A stretch of 64,000 nucleotides of DNA, taken from positions 558,001 to 622,000 of the forward strand of contig JAEPQZ010000008.1 of NCBI GenBank assembly GCA_016758905.1, in the 5' to 3' direction. Positions 35,100 to 47,600 of this stretch are shown piece after piece. A model generated the notes under the pieces. It was not told the origin of the DNA, did not search any database, and worked only from the letters and a program-made list of their open reading frames with translations. The translations under genes and the position numbers were made by a program. Source of the DNA: Umbelopsis isabellina (lineage: Eukaryota > Mucoromycota > Umbelopsidomycetes > Umbelopsidales > Umbelopsidaceae). The number at the start of each line of letters is the position of its first letter. Within the stretch, counting starts at the first letter, position 1.

Positions 35100-35454
35100 A
35101 GATAAGATGCTTCGAGCTCGCGCCAGTTGTTTCAAGTAAATAAAAGCAATAAAGAAATTGAAAACCTAATGTGTTGCATTGAATGTGTGTTTCATACATG
35201 AGTTGCGTACAGTGTGGACCTAGTATATCGGTGATCTTTCAATCAATTATGGCCGTCAAAAATGACTGTGCAATTCGGGTCTCATATAAAACTGTAGAAA
35301 GCAGGAATTAAGTGTGGATGGAATTTCCCTGACAAAAATTTGCCTGTCGTAAGCTGACTTTATTGGCGAAAGAAACTACAACAGCGCCAATTTTGCGAGC
35401 ATCAACCCTACCGTCTGACAATTTCACAACCATTGCATCGATTGTCCTAACGCA
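35100..35454. other. Intergenic region between RhoGAP and Spt2 genes
   Basis: About 350 bp with possible poly(A) signals (AATAAA-like words near 35137-35150) and the Spt2 promoter. No gene was seen. Confidence 0.45.
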
Positions 35455-36849
35455 ATGAGCGATGTTCAGGTAAATTGTGTACCCTTGGGAAGCATATGAT
35501 TCTTTCAGCCTAGTCTCACTCCATTCTGCTTCTAGTTTGAGGAATTGTTGGCAACGGCAACCAGCTTATCCAAAGAACAAGAACAAGGTTTAAAGCAACG
35601 AGCCGATCGGGCACGAAAAGAAGATGATCGGAAACGTAAAGACGAAGAACGGCGACAAAAAGCCAAAAAGGAAGCCCAAGCAGCTATTCTCAAACTCAGA
35701 GAAGAGGAAGAGAAACGACGCAAGGCAGCATTCCAAAAGCAAAAGCTTCTCAAGGAACAGCGAGAGCAGGAGGCACTGCGTCGTCAACAACAACAGCTTC
35801 AATACCGAAGACCTGCAACCAACGGCGACCGCAAGCCGTCCGGAAAGCACCCTGTACGCCAAACTTTCATACCAGACAAACCAAAAATCGTTCATCAAGA
35901 CCTGTCATTTGATGAGATATTGAAGAAAGCAAAGGAGGTACCGACCGATAAGAAAGCAGCGAGTGTGCAAAGGAAATACCAGCCGCCTGCTCCCGAACCA
36001 GCAGCTCGACCCAAACTCCAAATCAAAGACCCTATACGCAAGCAGCCAGCATCGATTGGATCCAGCAAACCTTCATCCATCTACTCCAGCAAATATCAAC
36101 ACAATGGTGCGGCTGGTATAGGCGGCAGTGCAGGCTCCAAACCTGCTTCCGTGCGCGACCGAATCAAGAACATGGCATTGGCTCCGCCGCAAAAACTCAA
36201 CATGAATAAGCGAGATATGCGATCAGTGGAAGAGATACAACAGGATGTACGACGAAAGCTGGGCAAGCCAGTGCCCGAAGAGCGTCGGCCTATAGAGAAA
36301 GACCGACCGCTAGAGCGTCGACCGATGCGACCTGCTCCTCCTGCTGCTGCGGCACGTCGTCCGCCACTGTCTTCAGCTGGTCGTCCAGACGCTTCCCGGC
36401 CTGTCGCTCGTCGGCGTTCTCCACCCCGTATGCCGTTTCGAAGCAATCGCCCTCGCCCATCGCGGCGTTATAGCGACGAAGACGAGTATGACGAGGATCT
36501 GGACGGGTTTATTGACGATGAAGATGTGGAGGAGGAGGGTAACGACTACTCTGAAGTCATTAGCAAGATGTTTCGCTATGACCGCAAAAGGTAATGTCGT
36601 TGATTGAACGTGAAAAATGTCGTAAAAACAACAGTTGTATTAATTGCACACTCCGTCTACAGATACCATGATGAGATGCACTCTGACGACGATATGGAGG
36701 CTGGAGCTGGTGACGTGCTTCGTGAGGAAAAGCGAAGTACCCGTCTTGCAAGGCAGGAAGATCTGTTGGAAGAGCAACGTGAGCGTGAGGAATTGGAGCG
36801 GGCTCGTAAGCGAAAGCTTGCGCGCATGAAGCAAGACCAGCGCCCGTAA
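35455..36849 (+). CDS. SPT2: Spt2-family histone chaperone / chromatin protein
   Basis: Exons 35455-35469 (MSDVQ), 35536-36590 and 36663-36849 close to 418 aa. A very basic N-terminal coiled coil (about 15-95, runs of KR and E) is followed by DLSFDEILKKAKEV and a Pro/Arg-rich middle. The C-terminal SPT2 signature is DEDEYDEDLDGFIDDED, then DYSEVISKMFRYDRKRY, which in the family contacts the H3-H4 tetramer. A final basic helix (EEQREREELERARKRKLARMK) resembles the family terminus. Spt2 travels with elongating RNA polymerase II and preserves nucleosomes. The 15-nt first exon is short but keeps phase. Confidence 0.92.
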
Positions 36850-37400
36850 GCGTAGCAACAGCAGCTTTTACAAATCCAATTAGGCGCGCGTGGTGTAGCC
36901 CATTGGACGTGGGCGTGATGTACATATAAAACCATATATTCCTGCACAAATCACATTCTTTTTACCCCCAAAATAAAAGACATAATTGCTTGTACGACCC
37001 AAAGGTGCCAAGCTCTATACCATGCTTGCATCAACTAGAAATAAATTGTCACACTTTTCTAATTGCCGGAGCCAGTTTCAAGTCAATGAGATAAAATGGG
37101 ATTATATATTATGAATATGAATGATAATCAAAACTCAACAAAAGCTCAAAATATTAGTTGTTTTTTGTTTTTTCTTTTACGTTGAATACGAGTAGCAAGC
37201 AAAGAGAAACAAAAAAAAACGAAGCAGGCATAAGAAAAGCAAAGCAAGAAAAGCAAAAGAAAAGGAGACGGGAAGAAAAAAAAAACCAAATTAAAAGAGA
37301 AAAAAGATGTAAGAAAGCAAAGCTATTAGGAATTAGGAGGTAGCGCGGTGTCTAGTCACAGGCCGGGTCGTTTTTTGTTGGGTTGAAGGGAGGGGTATAT
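36850..37400. other. Intergenic region with an A/G-rich tract
   Basis: This is the convergent 3' flank of the Spt2 (plus) and Bem3-like (minus) genes. It holds a strongly A/G-rich tract at about 37190-37330 on the plus strand. No gene was seen. Confidence 0.5.
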
Positions 37401-40400
37401 CTATGAGCGCGAAGACAGATCAATCGAATCAATACTGATAGAATCATCATCATCGCTATCATCATCCCGATTAATTTCTTCCACATCGTCTTCATCCAAG
37501 ACAGGGGTGCCTATTACAGAAAAAGTTTAGTTATACACATCCAAACACCAGCAACAGACTCAATCCACCATCGCACTACTCACTATCAAGATTCTTCTCT
37601 AATCCAACAATGGCGTCGGGTGCTCCATCCATGTAGTTCACACTGTTACGGTTGTTGCGGCCAGACTGTTCAATCAGCCGAAGGGTAGGGGTGCGACCAA
37701 GGGGTTTAGCAGGAAGCGGTTGTTGCGGTTGCTGTTCCGGCTTGGCTTCATTCTGCTCCTCTACACCGTGATTGTCTTCATCTTGCTGCTTGTGCGATTG
37801 TTTTCGCCTCTGTTGCTGCAAAAGATGTTGTTGCTGCACTGCTCCAAACACCTCCTGTTGTTGCAAGAATTGAACTTCCTCTGGTGTCTTAGTTTCACTA
37901 TTATCATCGTTGGTCCAAAAGATGTAATCGAATTCGCTCAAAAACAAATTGAAAATGCCGGCAGGAATACCAAGCGTAGGCGAAAACACAATGCCCACAT
38001 TACGCATGGTCATCTTATTTACATCTGAATTCTGAACCACGCGGATCAAATGGGCCGTCAAAGCTCGCAGCAACGTGTAGTTGGCCAATGGGAGCATGGA
38101 TACCAGTCGACCAAGTTCATTCACTCGGTCTCGTCGATCGAGCAAATCAATGGTATGCAAAAAGTCCATCAATAGTTCCTTGGTGAGCACACTGTTAGGC
38201 AACTCTCGCAGCCAGAGTTTAAGCAACCCAGCCACAGCATGGACATCATAATACTGCTTGGAGCTCAAGATATCAAAGTCGCCATCTGGACAAGGGGAAA
38301 AGTTTAGTTTGCCGATCAAATTTTCTTACACACCCGCGCCAATCTCGCGTCGTGCCCATCTTCTCAAAAGCTCGCCCAACTTACCATTATTGAACCTGTC
38401 CTTGAGTCCTTTGATCACGGCACTACTGCCACTCAGTCGATAGATACCTTCTTCGCTGGCAGCATCCTTGGCATCAAGGTACTCGATACATCGGAACACC
38501 ACACTAGGCAGATCACAGTTCTCGGCAGGTCGAGACACCTTGACAGCCATCTCCAGAGGAACGCCAAATACTTGATTAGGTGAAGGTCGTTTAGGCAATT
38601 CATCGTTCGCACCTTTCTTTTTCTTATCGTGCTGACCTGGACGATCAGTCGGTGAATCATTGGAGCTACGAGTTAAGAAACCTCGAAGACCGCTGGACTG
38701 GGCCGATCCAGGCGTAGACGTAGAAGTGGATGTTGAAGGCCGAGGACCGGTACCAAGAGTAGCTGGTGACTGATCGTTTGAGCTATTGAACATTTTCTTT
38801 CCCCAAAACGTCATGCGATTGCTCTTTTGTTTGGCTTTCTTCTCAGCCGAATCCAAATCCTCATTGTGCTCTGAAGAAGACTTGCCGCCCGCAACCGGTG
38901 ATGATGTCTCTGATCGAGATTCATTCTGCGGCGACATGTCCGATTCTCTGACTTGCAATTGAGTCATGGAGCTACGGCGACTAATGGTCGGGATATTATG
39001 GGTAAAATAGCTATAATTCTGATCCAAGCTAGCGCGCTGTTGATCAGATGTGGCTGTTTGCGCTAAAGGAGAATTGGTTGGCACTGAAGAAGATAGTATG
39101 TCACTGGGAGTTCCAGGCGTGCCAGGTGTTCTAGGTGAACTGCTGGCATCATCTTTAGGGATAGATGAATCCGACGGGGTTCGGAGAGGACCATGCGGTA
39201 TCAACAGCTTTTCATGTTTATCTGACTTGAGCTGGCTGATGGGACCAGAAGCAATAGGCACAATATCATCCTTTGACACCTTGCGAGTCTTTTTACTAGC
39301 TTTCTTACGATCATCTCGTTCACGTGAAGTCCTTGGTGGAGCTTGGTCTTCCGGAACACCAATATATTGAAGTAGAGCTTCTACCCATTCATCGCGATCA
39401 TTATCTGAATCTGCGCACAGTACGTGCCTGGCCACTCCATTGGCAGAAGATTTTTTAGGCTCCAAAATCAAGAAAGCATGACGGTACACACTGTGAGCAT
39501 CGGCGCCTTCACTGAACGTATTGGACTGAGATTGCTGACGGCCAATCTGAGCATCGGTGAGCCGAATGGATCCCAAATGATGACCATCCTTGGCCTCATA
39601 GTATCTCAACACAGGGCCATTTAGCACAAAGTAACGCGTCTTCCAACCTCCGAAATTTTTGCCTCTCTTGGTTAAATAGCCTTCCTTGTGTCCCGGTATC
39701 TAAAAATTTGAAAATAAAATGAATATTTGCAAGTTCTTTCCATCTGTGATAGCCCATGGGCATGACCAGCCATTCAAATAATCAACTTACGCGATTGGGC
39801 TCAGGTTCTTGCTCAATAACATTGGTGCTCAAAAATTCGCAGAGATCGGTAACATCTTTCAGGGGTAAGGAAATCACTAGTCTCAGATATTGTTCCAGGG
39901 CACGCTTGCGTTGGTCCACCTTGCTAGGGGCATGAGTGGCAAACAGCGCTTTATCAGGCAATTTGCCCAGTCTATTAGATATATTTCTATGTTCACTGGA
40001 TTTAATCTGTATGTCACGAAGACTAGGTCAGTAAACCCCATAATAATGGACGAGAAAAATTAAAAGAAAAGCCTAAAATTTATCTCGTCCTTACCTTTGT
40101 ATCAAGCGCTAAAAAGTCAGAATAAAGCTTTTCCACGCGCCATAATTCTTCCATATCATCTTCCATTCCATCCGAGCTAGGATATTCTACTCGTTTGCCA
40201 ACGGAGATAACAAAGGAGACTACCTCCTTCCCCTTTTCATTTGTTGTGATATTAGAGCCTGTTACTTTGATGCATATACCAGCAATCAAATCCCCTGGAA
40301 ACACACTGGTTGCAGAAGGAGTTGTTGGTGTTAACGATTTCGACGCATTGGTAGCTTGGGGAATAGGGATGGGCAGGTCGTCAAAATCGGACGACAACAT

Positions 40401-40988
40401 AGTATCTCGAATCGAGTCATGTGCAAGAGGGGGTGGTGGTGGCGGCATGAATTCCGAAGGAGAGGGCGAGCGATACATTGTACGAGGAGGTGGCGGTGAA
40501 GCAGCTCGCAAAGCAATATCATGTTCAGGTAACAGACGAGCGGGAGGAAGCATGGAATCGCGCGACGGCCGTGGCGTTGACGCTTGATGATATTTTGTGA
40601 ACAACTGAGCATCACTTTCCATAATAGCATCTCTGGGCACAGCGTTAAGTTCAACATCCTCGGCGTGTAAAGGGTCGGCCGTGGCCAAGTGAGAAGGAGC
40701 ATGTTGTTCCTTGGTGGTATTTTGTCGGTATGGAGACCGCGGCGGAGGAACGGGAGATGACGGTGATTCCAAGTCATCATCTATGGGCAAATTCACAGAC
40801 AACGTAGGTAATCTCGCCTTCTTCTCGAATTCCTCACATTTGCTTCGAAATTGATCTCGCTCCGCTGTCATTCGTGTGAGATCTTTTTGCAGGTTTTGGA
40901 TGATGAGCCTTTGTTTTTCAATGATTTTCCACAGTTGGTCATTCTGACCCTGTAAAGAGTCTGGCGAGGAAGTAGCCGACTTGTTCAT
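37401..40988 (-). CDS. Bem3-like PX-PH-RhoGAP protein
   Basis: The start at 40988 (MNKSATSS) opens with a coiled coil (about 15-60, QNDQLWKIIEKQRLIIQNLQ), then a Pro/Ser-rich linker. A PX domain follows across an intron (IKVTGSNITTNEKGKEVVSF, RVEKLYSDFLALD, RKRALEQYLRLV). A PH domain comes next (GYLTKRGKNFGGWKTRYF, VLRYYEAKDG), then a long Ser/Thr/Lys-rich region. The RhoGAP domain carries the arginine finger in EEGIYRLSG, and LLKLWLRELPNSVL. The end is a Gln-rich and very acidic tail (stop at 37401). The total is about 1100 aa. The order PX-PH-RhoGAP is that of Bem3, a Cdc42 GAP recruited to phosphoinositides at polarity sites. The last exon (37515-37401) encodes only an acidic peptide. Confidence 0.92.
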
Positions 40989-41332
40989 AGTCAAGACGAC
41001 AAGACGAAGTGAATAGACTAATTAAGGAGTGGGATGGGGTGAGAAAACGAAAAATCCGAGCTTATACGAGCCAAATACAATTAGGAAAAAATGAAAGCGA
41101 AAAAAAAAAAGTCACCCTTACAAATATCAATAATTGCTTGTAACACAACTGGCACTTACTTACCACCAGCCAAGCGCCTCCCGCATCAGAGAGTAATACA
41201 GTTACGTTACGTGGGTGATTTTCTTTTCTTTTGAAAAGATATTTATGTGTGTGCTATGTACAAATTATGGATGAAACAATGTGCCTGACGATCCCTTTTT
41301 GCAACTCTGTCTCCGACCGACCCTGTTTGTTT
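40989..41332. other. Intergenic region: Bem3-like promoter and 3' flank of the next gene
   Basis: Contains an A-run near 41098-41111 and otherwise nothing recognised. Confidence 0.4.
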
Positions 41333-43194
41333 TTAACCGACTTGCTGATACTCCAGGCTTTGGGAGTAGTCTAGAATATACTGATCTATATCCTGGTGGG
41401 TAATGGGATCGAGCAGTTGAAATGCCGGCATCAGTTGCAAATCCACAATATCCTGGGTCACTCTTCGACTTTTAAATTGTATAGATGCCTGTGTGAATAT
41501 AAAAGAGTTTTTAGGTCTGGCCTGCCTTTGCACAAATAAAGCTTTCGCTTGGTGATCAACATTTTTTTTTTTTTTTTTGTTACTGCCACTCACTTTGACC
41601 CTTTGAGCCCAATTTTCTAATTTGGTTAAGTGGTTGGCGTGCACTTGCCCTGATGGCGTGGACACGGCTACCACAGTGGTGATCACCAAGGAGGGTTGCA
41701 TCATCCACGTACACGTAAAAGGGTACCAGCACTCGATGGATTCATCGTCTTGTACAAAGCCAGAGTGTCTATGCATCCACTGCTGCAGAGTATCTGACGC
41801 CAAATGAACACGTTGTAGCACAATAGCATCGGGGTTGTGTTCAAAAGGAGCCTATGTTGTCAGTTTTTTAGTTTCATTTGCAAAGCAATTCAACCAACCA
41901 TAAATCTCCATCATTTTGTTACCTCTAAAAACACCGCTCTCAGCATTAAATTCGTATCACACTGAGTATCACTATACAATAACCTGCAATATGTGCTGTT
42001 GGTTAATGATGTCCCCTAACCCACCCATTGAATATTTTGCACAAAAGCCCTTTACCCGCGTTTGTACACCACCATGCCTCCTATCACATGAACTCTCATG
42101 TCCAGCCTATCCATGCCTATCGCTATCGGCTTCATGTGGGGGCCCGGTTTGAATTCATGTATACTATCAATCAGGTGCTTGGCTTTTTCCACTGTTGGAT
42201 TGAGCGGAAACGTTCTCCCCTATCATTCATACCAGCATGATTAATTCACATGTGGCCATGATGCTAGGTGGCATGCCTTAACCTCTTACCGTATGATTGA
42301 TCACCAGGTCAGGAAGCTCACCGAATACACGGTCGTGTAGGCAAGGAGAGGAGGGAGTGGACGATCCATGTCGTCCCACATCACCAAACCAAAAAAGTAT
42401 TGGAGCATGCAACTCTCTACCAAGGTCCTGGATATCATCCTATATGGACGAGTTGTTAAAAATGGTTAATTCCAATTTAGTACAATGTGTCAATACGCGC
42501 GCTCAAACCGTACAGTATTATTGACGATAATCTTCCTCCGCCAAAAGTGTACGTATCTGGCTACATATTCCATATGTGTGGAAACGAGTATGTCTGGAAG
42601 AGCATTAGACACAATGGTAGCCAAGCAGATATCGCCTTTTGGTCGTTTAGAGCCCGGTCTTCGCGGCTGAACTCCATCGCACACGTTGTCCCACACGGCC
42701 ACTTTAAACCCATCCAAACCCAAGATCCGGAACGAAGAGTGCCAGTCCTCCACAGGAAAATAGTCATTTGTGGCATCTGTATTCAGACTATCGTGGTCGT
42801 CGTCACCGTCTTCATTGTTATCGTCGTCCTCGTCGCTGCTGGTAGTTTCAGCGTCACACGACTCATCTTCGTCCTCGTCCAGTCGATACGAAAAATCATT
42901 GAGCATATCAGATAGCGACGAGATGGCACCGACGATGATCATTTGCAAATCGAGCGGTAATTTAGCGGGATAGAAATAGGGTATAACTTGATGTGGTAAA
43001 GAACGCTCATTCTGTAATGCAGACTTGGAGAATAAGCAGTACGATGGCAGTGAACCGAACGAATACAGCTTCTTAGCCAGACCCGTCCTACGACGCGAGC
43101 CCGTTGGCATAGTGCCAGAGCCCGATCGAGCAATGTCCATTAGGGAAAGATCAAGGGGAGTAGTTTGAAACCGTGACTTTTTTGTTCGGGCCAT
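41333..43194 (-). CDS. Uncharacterised multi-exon protein, family not recognised
   Basis: I join six exons: 43194-42514, 42439-42290, about 42218-42055, about 41984-41924, about 41854-41594 and about 41489-41333. All junctions keep phase and give about 490 aa, which argues that the gene is real. The donor at 42513 (GTACGG) is weak. The start is MARTKKSRFQTTPLDL. Visible features are a strongly acidic Asp/Glu/Ser stretch (about residues 115-150) and a probably folded region with no repeats (FPVEDWHSSFRILGLDGFKV, HAPILFWFGDVG, KPIAIGMDRLDMRVHVIGG, HLASDTLQQWMHRH). The end is SQSLEYQQVG. There is no signal peptide or clear membrane segment. I do not recognise the family. Confidence 0.65.
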
Positions 43195-43516
43195 GCATGA
43201 AGCCGCGCCTCCAAGTGGTTGACGCACGGACACAAACAGCCCAACACAATTTTGACAATGATACCATAAGACGATTGGCAAATAACTAATTTCCAAAAAC
43301 AACAGTAGGATACAAACATGTTCAATAGTAGTTAATGCATTGTGGTTTGTAATAGTGTAGATTGTGAATTGTGATTTTTCATGATTTATTGTTATGAGAT
43401 AAAGGATTGTAAAATGATGCGGTATATCAGGTATGCAAATGTAGGATTGAATGTAGTAGTAAATGTCAGAGATATAGTTAAAATACATAATGAAGAGGGG
43501 TCCGTAGACCAACGGA

Positions 43517-43583
43517 AGAAGAGGAGGAGGAGGAGGAGGAGGAGGAGGAGGAGGAGGAGGAGGAGGAGGAGGAGGAGGAGGAA
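43517..43583 (+). repeat. (AGG)n microsatellite
   Basis: About 20 AGG/GGA units in a row with few interruptions lie between the unknown gene (start 43194) and the Ecl1-like gene (stop 43757). The purine-only strand could form triplex or R-loop structures. A poly-Arg open frame crosses it but is not credible as a gene. Confidence 0.95.
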
Positions 43584-43756
43584 GAGGTTTTGTGAGAGTT
43601 TTACTTCTTTTTTTTGTGTTAGGTTTTCATATGGAGAGGGGTGAGGAGGGATTGTCTTTTTGTTGTGCTCATATTTACAGTCATTCCTGAATACCGGGTT
43701 AAAGAAGATTTAAAGTAAAAAAAAAAAAAAAAATAGAGAGAAGGGAGGGAGGTTGT

Positions 43757-44173
43757 CTAGATGACAAGAGGGGCAAAAGGCTTAGTGACCAAGGTGCTGC
43801 TCGTGCTGGGAGTGCAGCGACGAGCCACAGCAATACCGTGACGCTTTCTATACATAGGCACCCAGGGGTACGATGTGGTACTAGGAGCAGCAGCAGCTGG
43901 CTTCTTGGCTAGACGAGAGATCAAGGCCGGGGTCTTCATCAATCGACTTGCGGTGTTCAAGTTGAGAGTTGATGAAGGTGATGATGAAAGATTGAATGTG
44001 GTTGCGTTCTTTTGATCCTTCATTTTGCAGGATTCACTGCAGTAGAGTGATGATTCCAGCTGAGAGGGGACATGATTAATCAAACTGATACCATCATAGT
44101 CGCGGGATACTATGAGGGTACTTACTGCTTCTTCGACATGTTGATCGCAGATAACACACCAGTTGAGATCCAT
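43757..44173 (-). CDS. Ecl1-type lifespan/stress zinc-binding protein
   Basis: Two exons, 44173-44126 and 44059-43757, give 116 aa. The N-terminus MDLNWCVICDQHVEEA joins LESSLYCSESCKMKD, forming the Cys-x2-Cys...Cys-x3-Cys zinc motif of the fungal Ecl1 family (extender of chronological lifespan). The rest is low-complexity Ser/Thr and a basic C-terminus (MYRKRHGIAVARR). The 66-bp intron, in phase 0, happens to be free of stops and could be misread as coding. Removing it brings the two Cys pairs to normal spacing. Family members promote starvation, zinc and sulphur responses; that role here is inferred. Confidence 0.85.
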   Translation of the reverse strand: MDLNWCVICDQHVEEAVSTLIVSRDYDGISLINHVPSQLESSLYCSESCKMKDQKNATTFNLSSSPSSTLNLNTASRLMKTPALISRLAKKPAAAAPSTTSYPWVPMYRKRHGIAVARRCTPSTSSTLVTKPFAPLVI

Positions 44174-44635
44174 CTTATACCGAGTAAATATGAACTGTGA
44201 AGAGATAAAGAAAACCGTTGCTGGGCCAAGTCGTTTATTTCTATTTATCGAAAATTTTCATTGTTTCATTCTCCGCATAGGACTCGTTCTTAGCGTTTCG
44301 CCTCGTTTCGATAACAAGGCCATTACTCAGAACCAGCCATTACTAACATTCATCATATCACCTTGTGCACACCTCAAGTTGGCTAGGGTAGTTTAAAAAT
44401 GGATTTAGTTATTGCCTCACACTGCTACCGTGCCACTCATACAGCAGTCATGTTACTATGGTAACGGTAACTGACGATGTCAGAACCGCAGTCTGGTGAC
44501 GGAGTTGATTTTTATAGAACGGCAAAGATTTATTTTTTTACACTATCACTGCGAAGATGAACTACTGGGTTTCTTACGACAGACCGTCATGACGTACTTT
44601 GAAATATCTAGCACAGCGTTATTAGCAACCATATG
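44174..44635. other. Intergenic region: Ecl1-like promoter and Ubp2-type 3' flank
   Basis: No gene was seen. Exact limits depend on where the deubiquitinase really ends, since a further small 3' exon cannot be excluded. Confidence 0.4.
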
Positions 44636-47600
44636 TCAACGTGCGCACGCAGGCAGAACAATGAGGCGTCTGCTCAGACATACCTGATGATCGGACATAT
44701 ACCAAAAAGTACGGGTTGGCCGTCGACCCTGTCGTATCTTTAAAGATCTCTTCTGAGCTCACTTCACTAACATTAGTATCGTTGTATTTCCACCACTTGT
44801 TGTCAACATGATCTCGGATATAGATCCAGTAATGTCCATAATTGGCTTGACCTGAAGGTTTGTCAGAAATTGTTAGTCAAGTATTTTGAAAGAAAGGTCC
44901 AATGGCAAGGAGAGTGTAATGGCAATAATGAATATGTCTCTCTCACCTTGATGGATGAAAACAGCGTGAAGCTGATATTGACATTCGCGCAAATCATCGT
45001 ACTGAGTTTTGATTTCTTGTGCTAGGTTTTCCATCTTAGTTTTTCGATCATGGATCCGTCCTCTAACAGCAGTAATCTCTTCATTCAGTATGTTCATCAC
45101 TTTTTCATAGTCATGTCGGCCCACTGCACTGTTTTCCTGGTTGTCCTCTAATATCTTGGCAGTGATCTCCAACATGTCAGCTACAGGCAATGGATATTTC
45201 TGCAAAGAAATGAATCAATAAAGATGATGTCGAGCACATGATTGTTTGTGTTGTGTGGTTTGGAACCGTTACCTTGTTTTCGTTCAATTCTCGAATATCG
45301 CTTCTGTACCCTTCGACTTGCTTGCGACATTCAGTAACCCGTTTGCGTCGCTCAGCTAACGCTTCAAAGTTACTATCCAAGTAGCGATCAAGATAGATTA
45401 CTTCGTCAAACTGAACAAAGGCATTTGATTTGTACACTCGTGCTGAAGTCCTATCAAATTGTACTCGCTATCGGGAATCATGAGTTAGCCATGTTAGCCC
45501 ATGAATTATACATATATAGCGTCATGTACATACCTGGACTTGTATATGCAATATAGGAGGGAAGTTATGTACAGCGACCTCGCGAACAGCACAGTTACCA
45601 CCTTGAAAATCATCCACCTTGTCTGCGAAAAAGTATTCGTCCAGACCATCGTAAAGGTTTTTACCATCGGCAGCATCGACAATCAAGTGAGAAAATTCTT
45701 CTTCTTTCACTTTAGTCACTAGCTGATCCGTTTGTTCATTATTATATGATAAGATCTGTCGTGCTTTTCCGTAAAACAGCTCCTTCACCAGGTCAGTGGT
45801 TTTTTCCGATCCTTCGGTCGCATACGGTCGCAAAGCTGCCTCAAAAAAATACATGCAGTTACCCATACATTCTGTATGCCAATTTTCGTTAGCTTGGACG
45901 GGCTCACTCTGACAGTCAAATGCACTGTTACGCAACATACCTGTGACATCTTGCTGGCGGCCAAACAGCATCTTAGTAGGATCTTGTGGCCCAACTGTGG
46001 TTTCAAACGGGTTTGTATTGGTCGTACTTTTTCCTTTGCCATCGATACTTGCGTATGGAGGAGGCGGCGGAACAGGTCGACGATCAGGCATGGGGGGTAT
46101 ATCAACAGCTTCATTCATGGTGGTCTGACTACCAGTGGTGGCCAATGTCTCAGTTGATGGAGTGCTTCTAAGCTGGCTGGCTGGAGGCTCATCTTCCTCA
46201 GCCACCACCTTCTCGGTTTGTTCGCTACCATCCAAGTTCATAACGTCATTTTCAGCCTCACCATTCAAATCTTTCTCAGCGTCAGCTGTTGATTCTGAAT
46301 CCTCTTCGACAACCATTGGTAAATCGGAATTAGTTTCATCTGCTGGATTGGCATTAGCTGCAACCGGTGCATCAGATGGTGCCGGCGCGTTACTTAAGTT
46401 AGGAAGGTTGACAGATGAGTTGGCGATCTCATCTGCGCTAGTAAGCGCCATATAAGCCAATCTCACTTGAGGCGCGATGGAGGAATCGGTGGTATTCATC
46501 AAATTCAAAAACAAATCTCGAAGGAGGTTGACAACTGCAACAAGACATTAAGAAGCCGTTCCCAAATAAATAAGAAGAAATATCGGCAAAGTTCATTGTC
46601 ACTTACATTGTTTAGCTTGCGTCACTTCAGTTCGGCCAACTTTGATGCCTCCAATTCTTTTTTCTTGCCAATCAGGATCATCTTCATGCTCCACATGGTG
46701 GTCCATATCAAGTACAGTGTCACGAAGACATTTGAGCGTAAAGTAGTACTATGGAGTATAGTGAGTTAGATATTCATTGGTGACAGTCTCAAGTGGCCAG
46801 CCTCATTTGGCCCAGACAACAAAAGTTTCAAGACATACTTGCAACAGACTATTCAAGTAACAGGTATTGCCAATGTTATTAAGACCGACCGGACTGTGGT
46901 TGAATTGCGGCGTGTTCGTTAGCGACGCCAAAGCAGGGGCGACAACGTTTGACAGTGCGTGTACAGCAGAGGAGTATTTTGCAACGGCGAGAGAAGCGAT
47001 AGAAGCATTGGAATTGGAACGTTCAGAACGTTTGTCAAGTGTTGGAGATGGTGGTTTTGAAATGGTGGATTGATCAGTTGTAGTTTTGGTATCAGTATTT
47101 ACAGGTTTAGAAGGAGCAAGTGCAGATTTTGTAGGAATAGCAATCATGCCAAGTTGTGGAGATAGGTACATAGGTTGGGCAGAATAAGGAAAAGCAGGCG
47201 CAGGGGATGAGTACTCCATGAACATGTCTTTAGCGTGTGATACTTCCGTTTTCAATAGATTTGTCGCCTTTTGCCATACCCGTTTGCTGAAATTCCCAAA
47301 GAATAACCCACAATCACACACAAAGAGGTATATAGATAAACCACAACCAGGTAACATAGACAGAAATCAGGTTGCTGTTAGTTTATAACCTTTTTTGCAC
47401 AGCTCATGTGTTGCCTTTGCTGGATAATATCAGCTTGCCAAAAAAAAATCTCCCAGTTTTTCGTGAACCTTTTCTCCCAACGAGCTCGATATGACTGCCT
47501 CACATTGCACCCCATCAGATGGCATGCTCTCATTCTCTTTCCACTCTTTGCCCAGAACAAACTATAGCTGAAAAATGTCCTTACGTTTCTGAAAATGCCA

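Noticed and set aside
43165-43194. MARTK start of the unknown protein resembles the histone H3 tail
   Set aside because: Only four to five residues match, and the context after them differs from H3; probably coincidence.
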